The notes: generated by a model from the letters alone, not told the origin. Positions 7,622 through 15,824 are shown, numbered from the stretch's first letter. The stretch is DNA of 64,000 nucleotides from Chloroflexota bacterium (GCA_020161265.1 JAIUOC010000007.1:248001-312000), one strand, 5' to 3'. A program made the numbers and translations.

Positions 7622-9850
7622 CTATTCTAAAACAAAGGGAATATACACTCGTTTAGGGAGCGTGTAAGGAATTCCAACATGGGTCGAAGTTGTAGCATAA
7701 TTACCAACAAAATCACGAATTGTTAATTTTACCCCGCCAAAATATGGAGTGCTGTATGCATGGTTTGCTACTGGAGTTGTTGTTATTTGATCGATAGTAC
7801 CATCATTATCAAAATCCCATTCATACGATGCAACAGTTCCGTGAACAGTCCTCGATGCACTTGCATCAAAACTTATTGGATAATTAATTGATGCTGAATG
7901 CCATTCTGGAAGTTTCGCAATAATTGATTCAGAAAGTATTCCATTAATACTCGATCTCATTGTATCTAATGTGTCGATTTCGTGGTAAATAGGGTAATAT
8001 GTTCCCTTAGTTGTGGCTGAAATTCCTGAATAAACCATTTCCATATTATCATCGGGATAGGTAATAATAGAATTTATCTGTATAGGCAAACTACTATTTT
8101 GGGTTGCACTAACAACAGATTGGGCAGTATAACCAGTGTAAGGTTCCGGATTAAGAGGAGATGCATTAGTTAAAAGGATTATTGATTTGATTGCATCTGT
8201 TCGCCAAGGCATTGTGCTTGCTGTCATTAAACCTGAATACACAGATTCTTCACCTGTACTCCCACCACCATCAGCACTAAGACCCTCAATCGTATTCATA
8301 ATATTTATTTTATTTGTAGTAAAGCCTAGTGCTACCCGTGCAGCAAAATCCGTGGTATTGCCGGTATCTTGTGGGAAATCACGAAATTCTACAATTCCTA
8401 TGCGATAATCAACACCGCTTTCTGTTAGAATATTAATCGTCGATGCAATTGTTGATTGAAGACTCCATAAATTGCTTCCATCAAGCTCACCACTATTGTT
8501 TGTTGTATCAACTACATAAACTAAATCAAGAGGTGTACTCATAGAACATGCGGTTCCTGAATTACATGGGTTAGCTCGAATCTTGACATTTACACTATGT
8601 GGTGTCCATGCTCCTAATGATCTAAAACTTGTTGCTGTTCCATTGACAACTTTGTACATATCAAAAACAAGAGTATAGTTTCCTGAAATGGTTGGTAGGT
8701 TGCTCAACGTAACTATTTCTGTTGCACTGTCACCAGGATTAGTTGCATTACAAATTTGGATACGTGGGCCTTGTACTTCCGTTCCCTGATGTGTCCAGGT
8801 AAAGCCTAGTTCGTATGAGGTTGAAGGTGTACAAAGCCACAGCTGTTTCCCAGTATTTTGAATTTTCATATTAATATCATATGTACTACCTGATTGTAAG
8901 TTAAATCTGTCAATTCCTTGCCAATCAATACTTAAAGGATTCCATCGCAATGCAGGAACTGTAGTATTTGAAGAAAGGACAGATCGAATATCTGCACCTG
9001 GGTAGTAGTGAGAAAGGGCTTGTTCTGCGCGATTATATTGAACGCTCCATGGAACGGATGGATTTCCTAAAGAACAGCGGTTGCCGAGAAGCCAGCGATT
9101 TGTTCCTCGTTGCGACAGTCCACGTCCATGACCATTAATATTTGCCGCGCATGGTGTTGCAGTACTGCTAATTGGATCAACAAAGGCTTGTGTCCTCTCT
9201 TGAGGAATTGCACCATGAGGATAATCAGCAAAAAATTCGGCATTTATGGCTGCTAATGATGTTTTTTCTGCCAAGTAAAGACGATCATATAATGCACTAC
9301 AAACCTTGCGTTGTGATTGATTAAGGAGCCTTCGTGTTGTAGAGCATGGGTTTTCACGGCTTATTACATATTGATTGGGTGGAGTATTACCCGCAATATT
9401 AAATCTGTAGGGAATAAACATCTGAAATTGTGTCGAATTATTGATATTAGAACCATTATTATTAATTTGATAGTATGCATAAGATCGTGCTGCAATAGCC
9501 TGTGCACGCATCGCTTCTGTTATAAATTCAGGCGGAAACATTTCACCAGGCAGAACATTTGGCAAGTATTCGTTCTCAATATTAAGTGTGATTGTAGAAC
9601 TATTATATGGGTATATATAATTAGGATCACCTTCTATTGCGGTACATCCAAATACATCAAAGGTTGTAGACATTTGAGAGCAAGGTATATTGCCTAATTT
9701 AGCACCTTGAGTATCAAGGGGATACATTGTAAGAGTAATCGTAGTAGGCGGTTGACTTGATTGTGCTTGAGCATCCAAAGGAATTTGAAGAATTCCTGCT
9801 AGTGCTAGAATAGTGAGAATATTTAGCCAGAACTTCGTTAATTTTTTCAT
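7622..9850 (-). CDS. Secreted SpoIID-like / VWA / PKD protein
   Basis: Has 742 residues with a signal peptide (about 1-29). A SpoIID/LytB-like domain (about 90-265) shows LPGEMFPPEF, AQAIAARSYAYYQ and the late motif GHGRGLSQRG. An NBR1/CARDB-like beta-sandwich follows (about 305-430, QNTGKQLW), then a von Willebrand A domain (about 445-625, DLVYVVDTT) and a PKD domain (about 645-715, YEWDFDNDG). The C-terminus is RVYIPFVLE. SpoIID proteins are lytic enzymes on peptidoglycan glycan strands stripped of stem peptides, so action on the cell wall, its own or another cell's, is inferred. The VWA domain lacks a canonical DxSxS (DTTNN instead), so metal binding is doubtful. The start overlaps the stop of the preceding gene (TAATG), suggesting coupled translation. 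Base composition is clearly A+T-rich compared with neighbours. Confidence 0.8.
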   Translation of the reverse strand: MKKLTKFWLNILTILALAGILQIPLDAQAQSSQPPTTITLTMYPLDTQGAKLGNIPCSQMSTTFDVFGCTAIEGDPNYIYPYNSSTITLNIENEYLPNVLPGEMFPPEFITEAMRAQAIAARSYAYYQINNNGSNINNSTQFQMFIPYRFNIAGNTPPNQYVISRENPCSTTRRLLNQSQRKVCSALYDRLYLAEKTSLAAINAEFFADYPHGAIPQERTQAFVDPISSTATPCAANINGHGRGLSQRGTNRWLLGNRCSLGNPSVPWSVQYNRAEQALSHYYPGADIRSVLSSNTTVPALRWNPLSIDWQGIDRFNLQSGSTYDINMKIQNTGKQLWLCTPSTSYELGFTWTHQGTEVQGPRIQICNATNPGDSATEIVTLSNLPTISGNYTLVFDMYKVVNGTATSFRSLGAWTPHSVNVKIRANPCNSGTACSMSTPLDLVYVVDTTNNSGELDGSNLWSLQSTIASTINILTESGVDYRIGIVEFRDFPQDTGNTTDFAARVALGFTTNKINIMNTIEGLSADGGGSTGEESVYSGLMTASTMPWRTDAIKSIILLTNASPLNPEPYTGYTAQSVVSATQNSSLPIQINSIITYPDDNMEMVYSGISATTKGTYYPIYHEIDTLDTMRSSINGILSESIIAKLPEWHSASINYPISFDASASRTVHGTVASYEWDFDNDGTIDQITTTPVANHAYSTPYFGGVKLTIRDFVGNYATTSTHVGIPYTLPKRVYIPFVLE

Positions 9851-11139
9851 TATTGCACTTCAATCATTTGTAATTGATACTGTCCGTTGCGTTGATCAAG
9901 TGTTACAACGGCCAAATTCTTACGATCGGGAGATAAAACCATATCCTCTTTATAGAGATTACTGACGAATAGTTGTTCCTCAAAGATCGATCTCACTTCA
10001 CCTGTTTCAATATTTAATAACATCAAGTGATACATACTTTGTGATTGATTTGGGCTATCAATAGCCATTAGAATAGTATTTGTATCTAACCATTCAACAT
10101 CCTTAATATAATAAGGAAGATCAAAATGTTGCGTCATACCAGTTAGTGTATCGAATATAGCAAGCCGTAAGTGCGGGGCCAGCTTGGGATGAGTTCCATC
10201 ACTAAGTAATAAAGCTAGTTGTCGTCCATCGGAATTCCATTGTGCATTATAAATCCAGTGATGACCTGTATATGGGTTTTCTATTTGAAACGAACAAATC
10301 GATGAAGTAGAAAGATCCATCAAATATTGCTTATTCATATCATAGAGAATTGCACTATTCTCTATGGAATTCCATGTCCAATTAGATGGTAGGTTTCCCT
10401 CTGCTATTAATCCTTTAACGACCTCTTCCAATGGTGAAGAAAAGGGAGATTGTTTAAATATTGCTCCATCATCAGTAGACCAAAATGAAATAGGTTGGTT
10501 ACTTAAAGAATAGACTGCGAATTGTCCTGTAGGACTAATTTGTGGAAGGAACATTGTATCAATTGACTGAGCAATTATCTTCGATGATTTAGTACTGTCC
10601 TTTTGTAATTTCAGTTCTTTTTTTTGATTCACTGTTTCTAGATAAAGTACTCCGTTTTCATAGGTACTCCATACAGGTGGCATAGTCCCACCTCCATAAC
10701 GTTCACCATAATTTACGATGTTTCGGCTCATCTTATGAATAGTAGCCATCATCTCCTCTTGTGGTGTTCGTTGTACATACAATAAGCGTTCATTATCAGG
10801 AAGCCACTGGATAACCGCAAGTTCATTAAGAGATTGAACAATTGTTTGAGGGGGAGTAAAGTTCCAACTATTAAAGGCTCGGCTCGATGCTGCAATAGAA
10901 TCTGCGGAAGAATTAAATGAACATATTTTTGCTTGGGGTAGTGGTATGGTTATATCGTTTGAAATTGGTTCTATAGATGCGATGGGTAATGGATATGCAT
11001 TATTTGACAAGACTGATGTTTCTAATGGAATAGTAGTTGAATTTAATGAATGGGTAGTCGTGTCTGATGTTAATCGACCACAAGCTACGAATAGCAAACT
11101 GATTATTAAAAAGATACGTTTGGGCCGAAAAAGTTTCAT
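9850..11139 (-). CDS. Lipoprotein with TolB-like beta-propeller
   Basis: Has 429 residues. The lipoprotein signal ends LLFVAC with Cys20. The rest consists of repeated strands of the type seen in TolB/WD40-like propellers, for example VIQWLPDNERLLYV, ISPTGQFAVYSLS, WNSDGRQLALLLS, VEWLDTNTILMA and LSPDRKNLAVVT. A scaffold or ligand-binding role at the outer face of the membrane is inferred, and no enzymatic motif is seen. GGAG lies 5 bases before the ATG. The stop overlaps the start of the SpoIID-VWA gene, so the two are co-transcribed and probably act together. It is A+T-rich like its partner and lies inside the inserted block. Confidence 0.75.
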   Translation of the reverse strand: MKLFRPKRIFLIISLLFVACGRLTSDTTTHSLNSTTIPLETSVLSNNAYPLPIASIEPISNDITIPLPQAKICSFNSSADSIAASSRAFNSWNFTPPQTIVQSLNELAVIQWLPDNERLLYVQRTPQEEMMATIHKMSRNIVNYGERYGGGTMPPVWSTYENGVLYLETVNQKKELKLQKDSTKSSKIIAQSIDTMFLPQISPTGQFAVYSLSNQPISFWSTDDGAIFKQSPFSSPLEEVVKGLIAEGNLPSNWTWNSIENSAILYDMNKQYLMDLSTSSICSFQIENPYTGHHWIYNAQWNSDGRQLALLLSDGTHPKLAPHLRLAIFDTLTGMTQHFDLPYYIKDVEWLDTNTILMAIDSPNQSQSMYHLMLLNIETGEVRSIFEEQLFVSNLYKEDMVLSPDRKNLAVVTLDQRNGQYQLQMIEVQ

Positions 11140-11388
11140 TGTTGCTCCATAGTTACTAAAACATCATAAACAAGTTATATACCTTTTCAAATTCAAAAGG
11201 TAGTATCTTGCTTAAAAACATTTAATACCATTCTTGAAGAGCAAGAGGAGAATTTAATAGAGGAGTAATACTAGTGAGCATAGTACGTCCTTATCATCTC
11301 TCATAACTCTCATTGGCCCTATAATACTACTCTTTTGAAATTTGTCTAATAGAGTTGAATATAAGATTCATTTTATGAAACGCTATAT
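11140..11388. other. A+T-rich leader region of the inserted operon
   Basis: No gene is seen. This stretch lies directly upstream of the propeller-SpoIID operon and should hold its minus-strand promoter. A partial inverted match between segments near 11263 and 11326 (GAGTAATACT against AATACTACTC) is visible but too weak to call an operator. Confidence 0.3.
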
Positions 11389-11545
11389 GGAGAGCGCAAA
11401 AATGTCGGGGGCAGCGGTCGGTGGGGCTGATGGCTCCCGCTGTGGGTACTTCGGCTTCGAAATCCCAACCAGTGGGATGATCGACACCATGGTGTGTGCA
11501 GTCCGACATCGCGTTTCATGCCCCCGACTTTTTCATGCGCTCCCC
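11389..11545. mobile_element. MITE-like imperfect inverted-repeat element at the island edge
   Basis: Arms of about 25-27 bases (11389-11413 and 11519-11545) are inverted copies of each other with one mismatch and a 2-base indel. They share the core GTCGGGGGCA and the outer part GAGCGC. The about 105 bases between them are G+C-rich, unlike the A+T-rich DNA to the left, and no protein domain is encoded. A second nested inverted match (ATGAAACGC at about 11376 against its complement ending near 11519) adds to the palindromic structure. It sits next to the point where the split lipoprotein gene is broken. It may be a MITE, a remnant transposon end, or a structured RNA. Confidence 0.45.
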
Positions 11546-11558
11546 AAATGTAATACGA

Positions 11559-11713
11559 TGATACAAATCGTCATCTAAACTCAACAAACGATCATCAAGT
11601 TGGGTTATTAGAGTTACTGGAATCACCGTGCCGATTGCAGGCGTGGTTGCCTCACAACTTCCCAACATACTCCCAACGACCACAATGAATATCAATTTGA
11701 TTAAATGGTGCAT
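11559..11713 (-). pseudogene. 5' half of a split PrcB-like lipoprotein gene (copy B)
   Basis: From the ATG at 11713 the product matches the intact lipoprotein (signal peptide, Cys20 lipobox, then to DLYH) almost residue for residue, then departs at about 11559. The open frame continues only to a stop at 11516, inside the inverted-repeat element. GGAG precedes the ATG. The rest of this gene lies at 7201-7587, on the far side of the inserted block. A short exported lipopeptide could still be made, but the C-terminal domain is lost. Confidence 0.8.
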
Positions 11714-11809
11714 ACTCAGCTCCATCCAAGCGCTTAGTTCTTGGTAGCAAGGGCGTTGGTATCGAAGGGCAGCAGCAGACGATGATAATGCAGCCCTTCC
11801 TCGGAAGAA

Positions 11810-12349
11810 TTATGGCATTTGATAGGTTTGGCTGGCTATTTCGGTGTTGGTTTGATCAACCACCCGCACCGTGAGATTGGTAGCCGCTGGCAACAATCTT
11901 CGATCAACCCCAACCACCGCGAAGGAGGCTCGCGGCCCTGCTGGTTGGAGCAATTGATCTGGTTTGGGCGTGGTATAGATCACCTGTACCGTGACAACAG
12001 TGTCATCAAGTCCAACCGCATCAATCGTCACTTCATATCCATTGGTTCCTCGGACACTTGTAAAGACCCCAAGAATCAGTGTGTTTGTAACCGCAATCGT
12101 GGAAACACTTGGCTTCCAAACACGTGGAATAACACCAAGCATAGATTGTTGTTCACTAGGGGTTCCGGCAATCATGACACCAATACTGGCAAGGTGATAC
12201 AAATCGTCATCCAAACTCAACAAACGATCATCAACCTGAATTATTGGGGTTACTGGAATCACCGTGCCGATTGCAGGCGTGGTTGCCCCACAACTTCCTA
12301 GCATACTCCCAACGACCACAATGAATATCAATTTGATTAAATGGTGCAT
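11810..12349 (-). CDS. Small lipoprotein with PrcB-C-like domain (intact copy C)
   Basis: Has 179 residues. The signal peptide ends GSMLGSC with lipid-anchor Cys20. The C-terminal region (about 90-175) has the pattern GYEVTIDAV followed by a strand, TPKP, and a final hydrophobic strand. This resembles the C-terminal domain of PrcB-type protease-complex subunits, so assignment to that family is tentative. An in-frame ATG further upstream (12373) is possible, but AGGAG sits 6 bases before the ATG at 12349. It is the only intact one of three related pieces here, and the other two are the halves of a disrupted tandem duplicate. Confidence 0.7.
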   Translation of the reverse strand: MHHLIKLIFIVVVGSMLGSCGATTPAIGTVIPVTPIIQVDDRLLSLDDDLYHLASIGVMIAGTPSEQQSMLGVIPRVWKPSVSTIAVTNTLILGVFTSVRGTNGYEVTIDAVGLDDTVVTVQVIYTTPKPDQLLQPAGPRASFAVVGVDRRLLPAATNLTVRVVDQTNTEIASQTYQMP

Positions 12350-12736
12350 GTTTAGCTCCTTTAGCGTTTCCATGTCAATGCAGCATAGACTTTATTCTTC
12401 AAATAGGGGTTTTGATCATAGACCAACACAGCAATGCCAAAGCGTAATTCAGTTTCATTGGTTGCTGCATTCGTTGCAACCAATGAAACTAGGTATATTA
12501 GAAACGATAACAAGTTTCGGCAGCAGGGCATTGCAGAATCGTTGCAGAATCGTTGCAACTTCACGGCAAATCAGGATTGATCAACGGTTCGTTAGCCCCA
12601 AACATGCGAGAACGAGAAGCTAAACAAACCAAATTTAGAGCAATTTTGATGAAATTGAATGCAGCGTGCAAAAAAAAATATGTTTCTGCATCTATATACA
12701 GCAGAGACTATTGGATAGCTTATCGGAGGAAACGCA
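12350..12736. other. Intergenic region with a hairpin and short direct repeats
   Basis: No convincing gene is seen. A minus-strand frame of 67 codons ends exactly at the ribosome site of the lipoprotein gene and could be the tail of a lost gene. The region contains a perfect 15-bp-arm hairpin and a tandem GTTGCAGAATC repeat (about 12530-12558), listed separately where useful. Confidence 0.35.
12451..12490. repeat. Perfect 15-bp inverted repeat
   Basis: Arms at 12451-12465 and 12476-12490 are perfectly complementary around a 10-base loop. No T tract follows on either strand, so it may be an operator, a terminator of a lost gene, or a mobile-element scar. Confidence 0.6.
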
Positions 12737-13015
12737 ATGACCCCTGAGCAAGAACAACGCTTCAATCAATTATTGGCCGAAATTCGCGATCCCTATGCCT
12801 CGTTAGAAGGCGCAATTCACGAGCTAGAACACATGATTTGGACATTGCAAAGCCAACATACAATTTCAAGCCTGCGCGTGCGTCAAGCCAAAGTGTTGAT
12901 TCAAATTATGCAATTAACCCTGCGCCAGCAAATCCCCGCCAATCGACGCTTAATTCAGGCCTTATGTGCCAGTACAAAAGTTTCTGGCCCAGCCCGTTTG
13001 GTAAAAAGTGCTTAA
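12737..13015 (+). CDS. Small hypothetical protein, helical
   Basis: Has 92 residues, is predicted from composition to be almost entirely helical (many Gln, Leu, Arg), and shows no signal peptide or known motif. GGAGGAAACGCA gives a strong ribosome site. It is followed 24 bases later by a second tiny gene with its own GGAG, so the two form a small operon. I do not recognise the family. Confidence 0.65.
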   Translation: MTPEQEQRFNQLLAEIRDPYASLEGAIHELEHMIWTLQSQHTISSLRVRQAKVLIQIMQLTLRQQIPANRRLIQALCASTKVSGPARLVKSA

Positions 13016-13039
13016 TCACGGTAGAAAAGGAGCTTAATC

Positions 13040-13273
13040 ATGCAAATCCAAGGATTGTTGGCTGATTTATTTTTGAAACTCGACGCAATTAGCATGACCA
13101 TCGCGGTTCAAGATGATCTCTCAAGCGATGTTGATAGCCAAGTTTGTGCCTGCGCTAACGTTTTATTTGCTACTTTGACCAATGACACAGCCTTTGATGA
13201 AACAATGACCACGGTTTTAGAGCAAATGGTTGCCCAATTTACCCCATCAACGCCACCAACGTTGGCCGTTTAA
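13040..13273 (+). CDS. Small acidic hypothetical protein
   Basis: Has 77 residues, acidic (DDLSSDVDSQ) and helical, with a Cys-x-Cys near the middle and a Pro/Thr-rich end. AAAAGGAG lies 8 bases before the ATG. It is the second gene of a two-gene operon with the preceding 92-residue protein. No family was recognised. Confidence 0.65.
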   Translation: MQIQGLLADLFLKLDAISMTIAVQDDLSSDVDSQVCACANVLFATLTNDTAFDETMTTVLEQMVAQFTPSTPPTLAV

Positions 13274-13285
13274 CCAAAAAAGCAG

Positions 13286-13314
13286 CAGCAATCACCACCA
13301 TGATTGCTGCTGCC
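13286..13314. terminator. Hairpin between convergent genes
   Basis: A GCAGCAGCAATCA arm pairs with TGATTGCTGCTGC across a short loop, with A-rich sequence on the left and CTTTAATT on the right. This suits termination of both the small operon and the nitronate monooxygenase gene. Confidence 0.7.
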
Positions 13315-13341
13315 TTTAATTATCAAGTAATTGAATTTGGT

Positions 13342-14769
13342 TTATTGCTGTGGCACTGCGGCCAGCAAATATTCCAACACATCCACTGCGCTAAAGCCTT
13401 GGGGATGCAATTCGAGCAAGGCCGAAACGGTTTTGATATCATCGCCCAGCGTCACCAAGGGCTGCTCGGTATACTCTTTGCGCTGCTGGGGCATGCCAAT
13501 GTTGGCAAACAACGCATTGCACAAACATTTTCGCCCAGTTGTATCGTTGATATCGCCGCCTTTTTTGACATATTGATCAACTGGCTCAGCCGGACAACGA
13601 AAGCCCATCGTGCCATCTTCACGTGGGTAGGCCACGCGCAAATAGCCTAAATCGCAGATGCGTGGCCGTTCTTTGTAAGTTGGTTCCAAGGCCAGCGTCG
13701 TGTTGAGTTCGGCAACTTTAAATGGAAAACCAGTTGGTGAGGCCAAGGCATCAGTAAAAATCGTCAAACTATCGTTGGCAATATCATTTAATAACGATTG
13801 ACGAATTTCAGGGCTAAAGCCCGAATCATTCGATAAGGCGAAGGCTGTACCAACTTGGATACCAACCGCGCCGCTGGCCAAGGCTTCAGCCAAACGATCA
13901 GGCGAACCATATGAGCCAGCTAGCCAAAAGGGCAGCCCTAAATCTTGCAATTTGACCAAATCGACCACATCGCGCTGACCATAAACAGGCTCGCCGCGTT
14001 CGTTGAAAACCGCTTGACCACGTGGCGGAGCATTGTGACCGCCAGCGGTCGGGCCTTCCACAATAAAGCCATTAACTTTGCCGGTAGCTTTTTTGGCCAA
14101 GGCAATCGCCAAGGTATTCGAGGCAATAATCGCCAAAAATTCTGGGCGTTTGAGCGTCGCTGGCGGCTTATCGAACATCTCGCGTGGATCAAAATGCACA
14201 GCCAATTTATCGTCTGCCCCAGCTTGCTCAACATAAATATTTAGGCTAGCAGCCTCGCCAACCGCAAACTGATCAAGCACGCCAGGAATTTCGCGCGGAA
14301 TGCCCGCACCCATCAGCACATAATCAACATTGGCCAACATTGCCCCATATAAGGCCGATAGATTGGGCATTTGCACCTTTTCGAGCAAATTGATGCCCAC
14401 AACCCCAGTATGGCCTTCCTTGGCCAGAAATACCTCAACAAACGAGGCCACAACATTCAAAATTTGCCATTCAGCTGAAGGCACGGCGGTGTACATCGGC
14501 ACAGCTTTATATGGCTGATCGGCGGGCTTGCCGCCTTCTATAAAGTAGCGATCAAGAATGCGCTCGACATAGCCAGCAATTGGGAACTGAGCCAGCGCTC
14601 GACGCATCGCCCCATCGCGATCGCCCTCTTGCAAACGCCGAGCAAGCACTACATTGATCCCTGTTCCAGAAACTACGCCAAGTTGACCTGCACTTGCAAC
14701 GGCCTTGGCCAGCCGCCAATCAGATACGGCGACACCCATTCCGCCTTGAATTACAATGGGAAAACGCAT
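13342..14769 (-). CDS. Nitronate monooxygenase family flavoprotein
   Basis: Has 475 residues with the NPD/NMO TIM-barrel pattern: N-terminal PIVIQGGMGVAVS for FMN binding, the central GFIVEGPTAGGHNAP (substrate/FMN-phosphate region with its conserved His), and later GIQVGTAFALS. Members oxidise alkyl nitronates with an FMN cofactor, though longer members such as this one may have other substrates. The C-terminal region after about residue 370 carries several Cys (CDLGYLR, FRCP, GRKCLCNALF) and is longer than in the roughly 320-350-residue classical enzymes. It is divergent from the pyrophosphatase gene. Confidence 0.82.
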   Translation of the reverse strand: MRFPIVIQGGMGVAVSDWRLAKAVASAGQLGVVSGTGINVVLARRLQEGDRDGAMRRALAQFPIAGYVERILDRYFIEGGKPADQPYKAVPMYTAVPSAEWQILNVVASFVEVFLAKEGHTGVVGINLLEKVQMPNLSALYGAMLANVDYVLMGAGIPREIPGVLDQFAVGEAASLNIYVEQAGADDKLAVHFDPREMFDKPPATLKRPEFLAIIASNTLAIALAKKATGKVNGFIVEGPTAGGHNAPPRGQAVFNERGEPVYGQRDVVDLVKLQDLGLPFWLAGSYGSPDRLAEALASGAVGIQVGTAFALSNDSGFSPEIRQSLLNDIANDSLTIFTDALASPTGFPFKVAELNTTLALEPTYKERPRICDLGYLRVAYPREDGTMGFRCPAEPVDQYVKKGGDINDTTGRKCLCNALFANIGMPQQRKEYTEQPLVTLGDDIKTVSALLELHPQGFSAVDVLEYLLAAVPQQ

Positions 14770-14866
14770 GAGGCTGCTCCATGTTTAGTAAGCTATTGCG
14801 TGATTGTATGCTATGCTAGTAGCCACAACGTAGTGAATTATAGCCCCTTGTGGCAGATTTCTCTAC

Positions 14867-14915
14867 AATGCAGTGCGTCAAACGCATTGCATTAGGCTAA
14901 AAACGTGGTATAGTT
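14867..14915 (+). promoter_or_regulatory. Candidate promoter with overlapping palindrome
   Basis: A 12-bp inverted repeat with one mismatch (14867-14878 and 14882-14893) overlaps a possible -35 TTGCAT (14888-14893). A -10-like TATAGT (14910-14915) follows after 16 bases, about 37 bases before the pyrophosphatase start. This is read by eye, and no regulator is assigned. Confidence 0.45.
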
Positions 14916-14952
14916 GCGCCGTTTTGACAACGCATTTATGGAGGAATTCCCT

Positions 14953-15489
14953 GTGAATATTTGGCATGATGTGCCATTTGGCGACGATGCGCCAGAAGTT
15001 ATTAACGTTGTGATTGAAATTCCCCGTGGCTCACGCAACAAGTATGAAATCGATAAAGATACCGGTTTGGTCAAGCTTGATCGGGTGCTTTCATCAGCCG
15101 TCTACTACCCAGGCGATTATGGCTTGATTCCCCAAACCTACTGCGAAGATGGCGATCCGCTGGATGTGATTTTGTTGCTCAACTTCCCAACCTTCCCTGG
15201 TTGTTTGGTTGAAGCCCGCCCAATCGGCGTGTTTGGCATGATCGACGGCGGCGAAAACGACGATAAAATTTTAGCAGTGCCAGCCAATGACCCCTATTTT
15301 GCCAATATCAAAGATTTGGCTGATGTGCCACCCCACTTCATCAAAGAAGTGACCCAATTCTTTGCTTCGTACAAAGCCTTGGAAAACAAAACGGTAGAAG
15401 TTGGCGAATGGCAAGGAGCCGAGGCTGCCAAGCAACGCGTTCAAGCCTCGATTCAACTGTACAACGAAAATTTCCGCAAAGCTGAATAA
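14953..15489 (+). CDS. ppa: Inorganic pyrophosphatase
   Basis: A family I soluble pyrophosphatase of 178 residues, the usual bacterial size. It hydrolyses pyrophosphate to two phosphates and so pulls biosynthetic reactions forward. Visible are EIPRGSRNKYE, the YYPGDYGLIP segment and the metal-binding signature DGDPLDVILL. GTG at 14953 is chosen because GGAGG lies 8 bases upstream and the product then begins VNIWHDV, as in relatives. The ATG at 14938 overlaps that ribosome site. A strong terminator follows. Confidence 0.95.
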   Translation: MNIWHDVPFGDDAPEVINVVIEIPRGSRNKYEIDKDTGLVKLDRVLSSAVYYPGDYGLIPQTYCEDGDPLDVILLLNFPTFPGCLVEARPIGVFGMIDGGENDDKILAVPANDPYFANIKDLADVPPHFIKEVTQFFASYKALENKTVEVGEWQGAEAAKQRVQASIQLYNENFRKAE

Positions 15490-15502
15490 GCAAGTTTTTT
15501 CA

Positions 15503-15540
15503 CTATGCCCCTCGCCTGTAGCAATCGGCGAGGGGCATAG
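15503..15540 (+). terminator. Strong hairpin after pyrophosphatase gene
   Basis: Perfect 14-bp arms (15503-15516 and 15527-15540), G+C-rich, begin 13 bases after the stop codon. Confidence 0.8.
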
Positions 15541-15824
15541 CTGTCGCATAGCCGATAGTCGGCACTAATGCCTAACCCCTGAATTTCTAATCCTATTATT
15601 CTCTGGCTCATGCAACAAATGCTGGTATTTCCTCAATTCCAGCCCTTTGCCAAAAAAACCATCATACTTATGCTCTCTGTTCTATGCTCTCTGTTCTATG
15701 CTCCCAGACTCTCATCTGTAAGTCATGGCGCATAATCAGCCCATTAGTCAAACTGACATTAACCAACAAACTCTTCATTTTAGCATGACAATCTTTCCAA
15801 GCAGAGTTCCCGGAGGATGGATCG
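15541..15824. other. Intergenic region upstream of HAF-repeat gene
   Basis: No gene is seen. It contains two head-to-tail copies of a 14-base unit (15671-15684 and 15685-15698, TGCTCTCTGTTCTA) followed by a partial third, and it should hold the promoter of the downstream gene. Confidence 0.4.

Noticed and set aside
11342-11578. Plus-strand frame of 78 codons across the inverted-repeat element
   Set aside because: Protein sequence is not coherent and the frame spans a junction between two kinds of DNA. The repeat structure explains it better.
15671-15698. Two 14-base tandem units considered as CRISPR or iteron
   Set aside because: Only two copies plus a fragment, with no spacers, no cas genes and no origin features.
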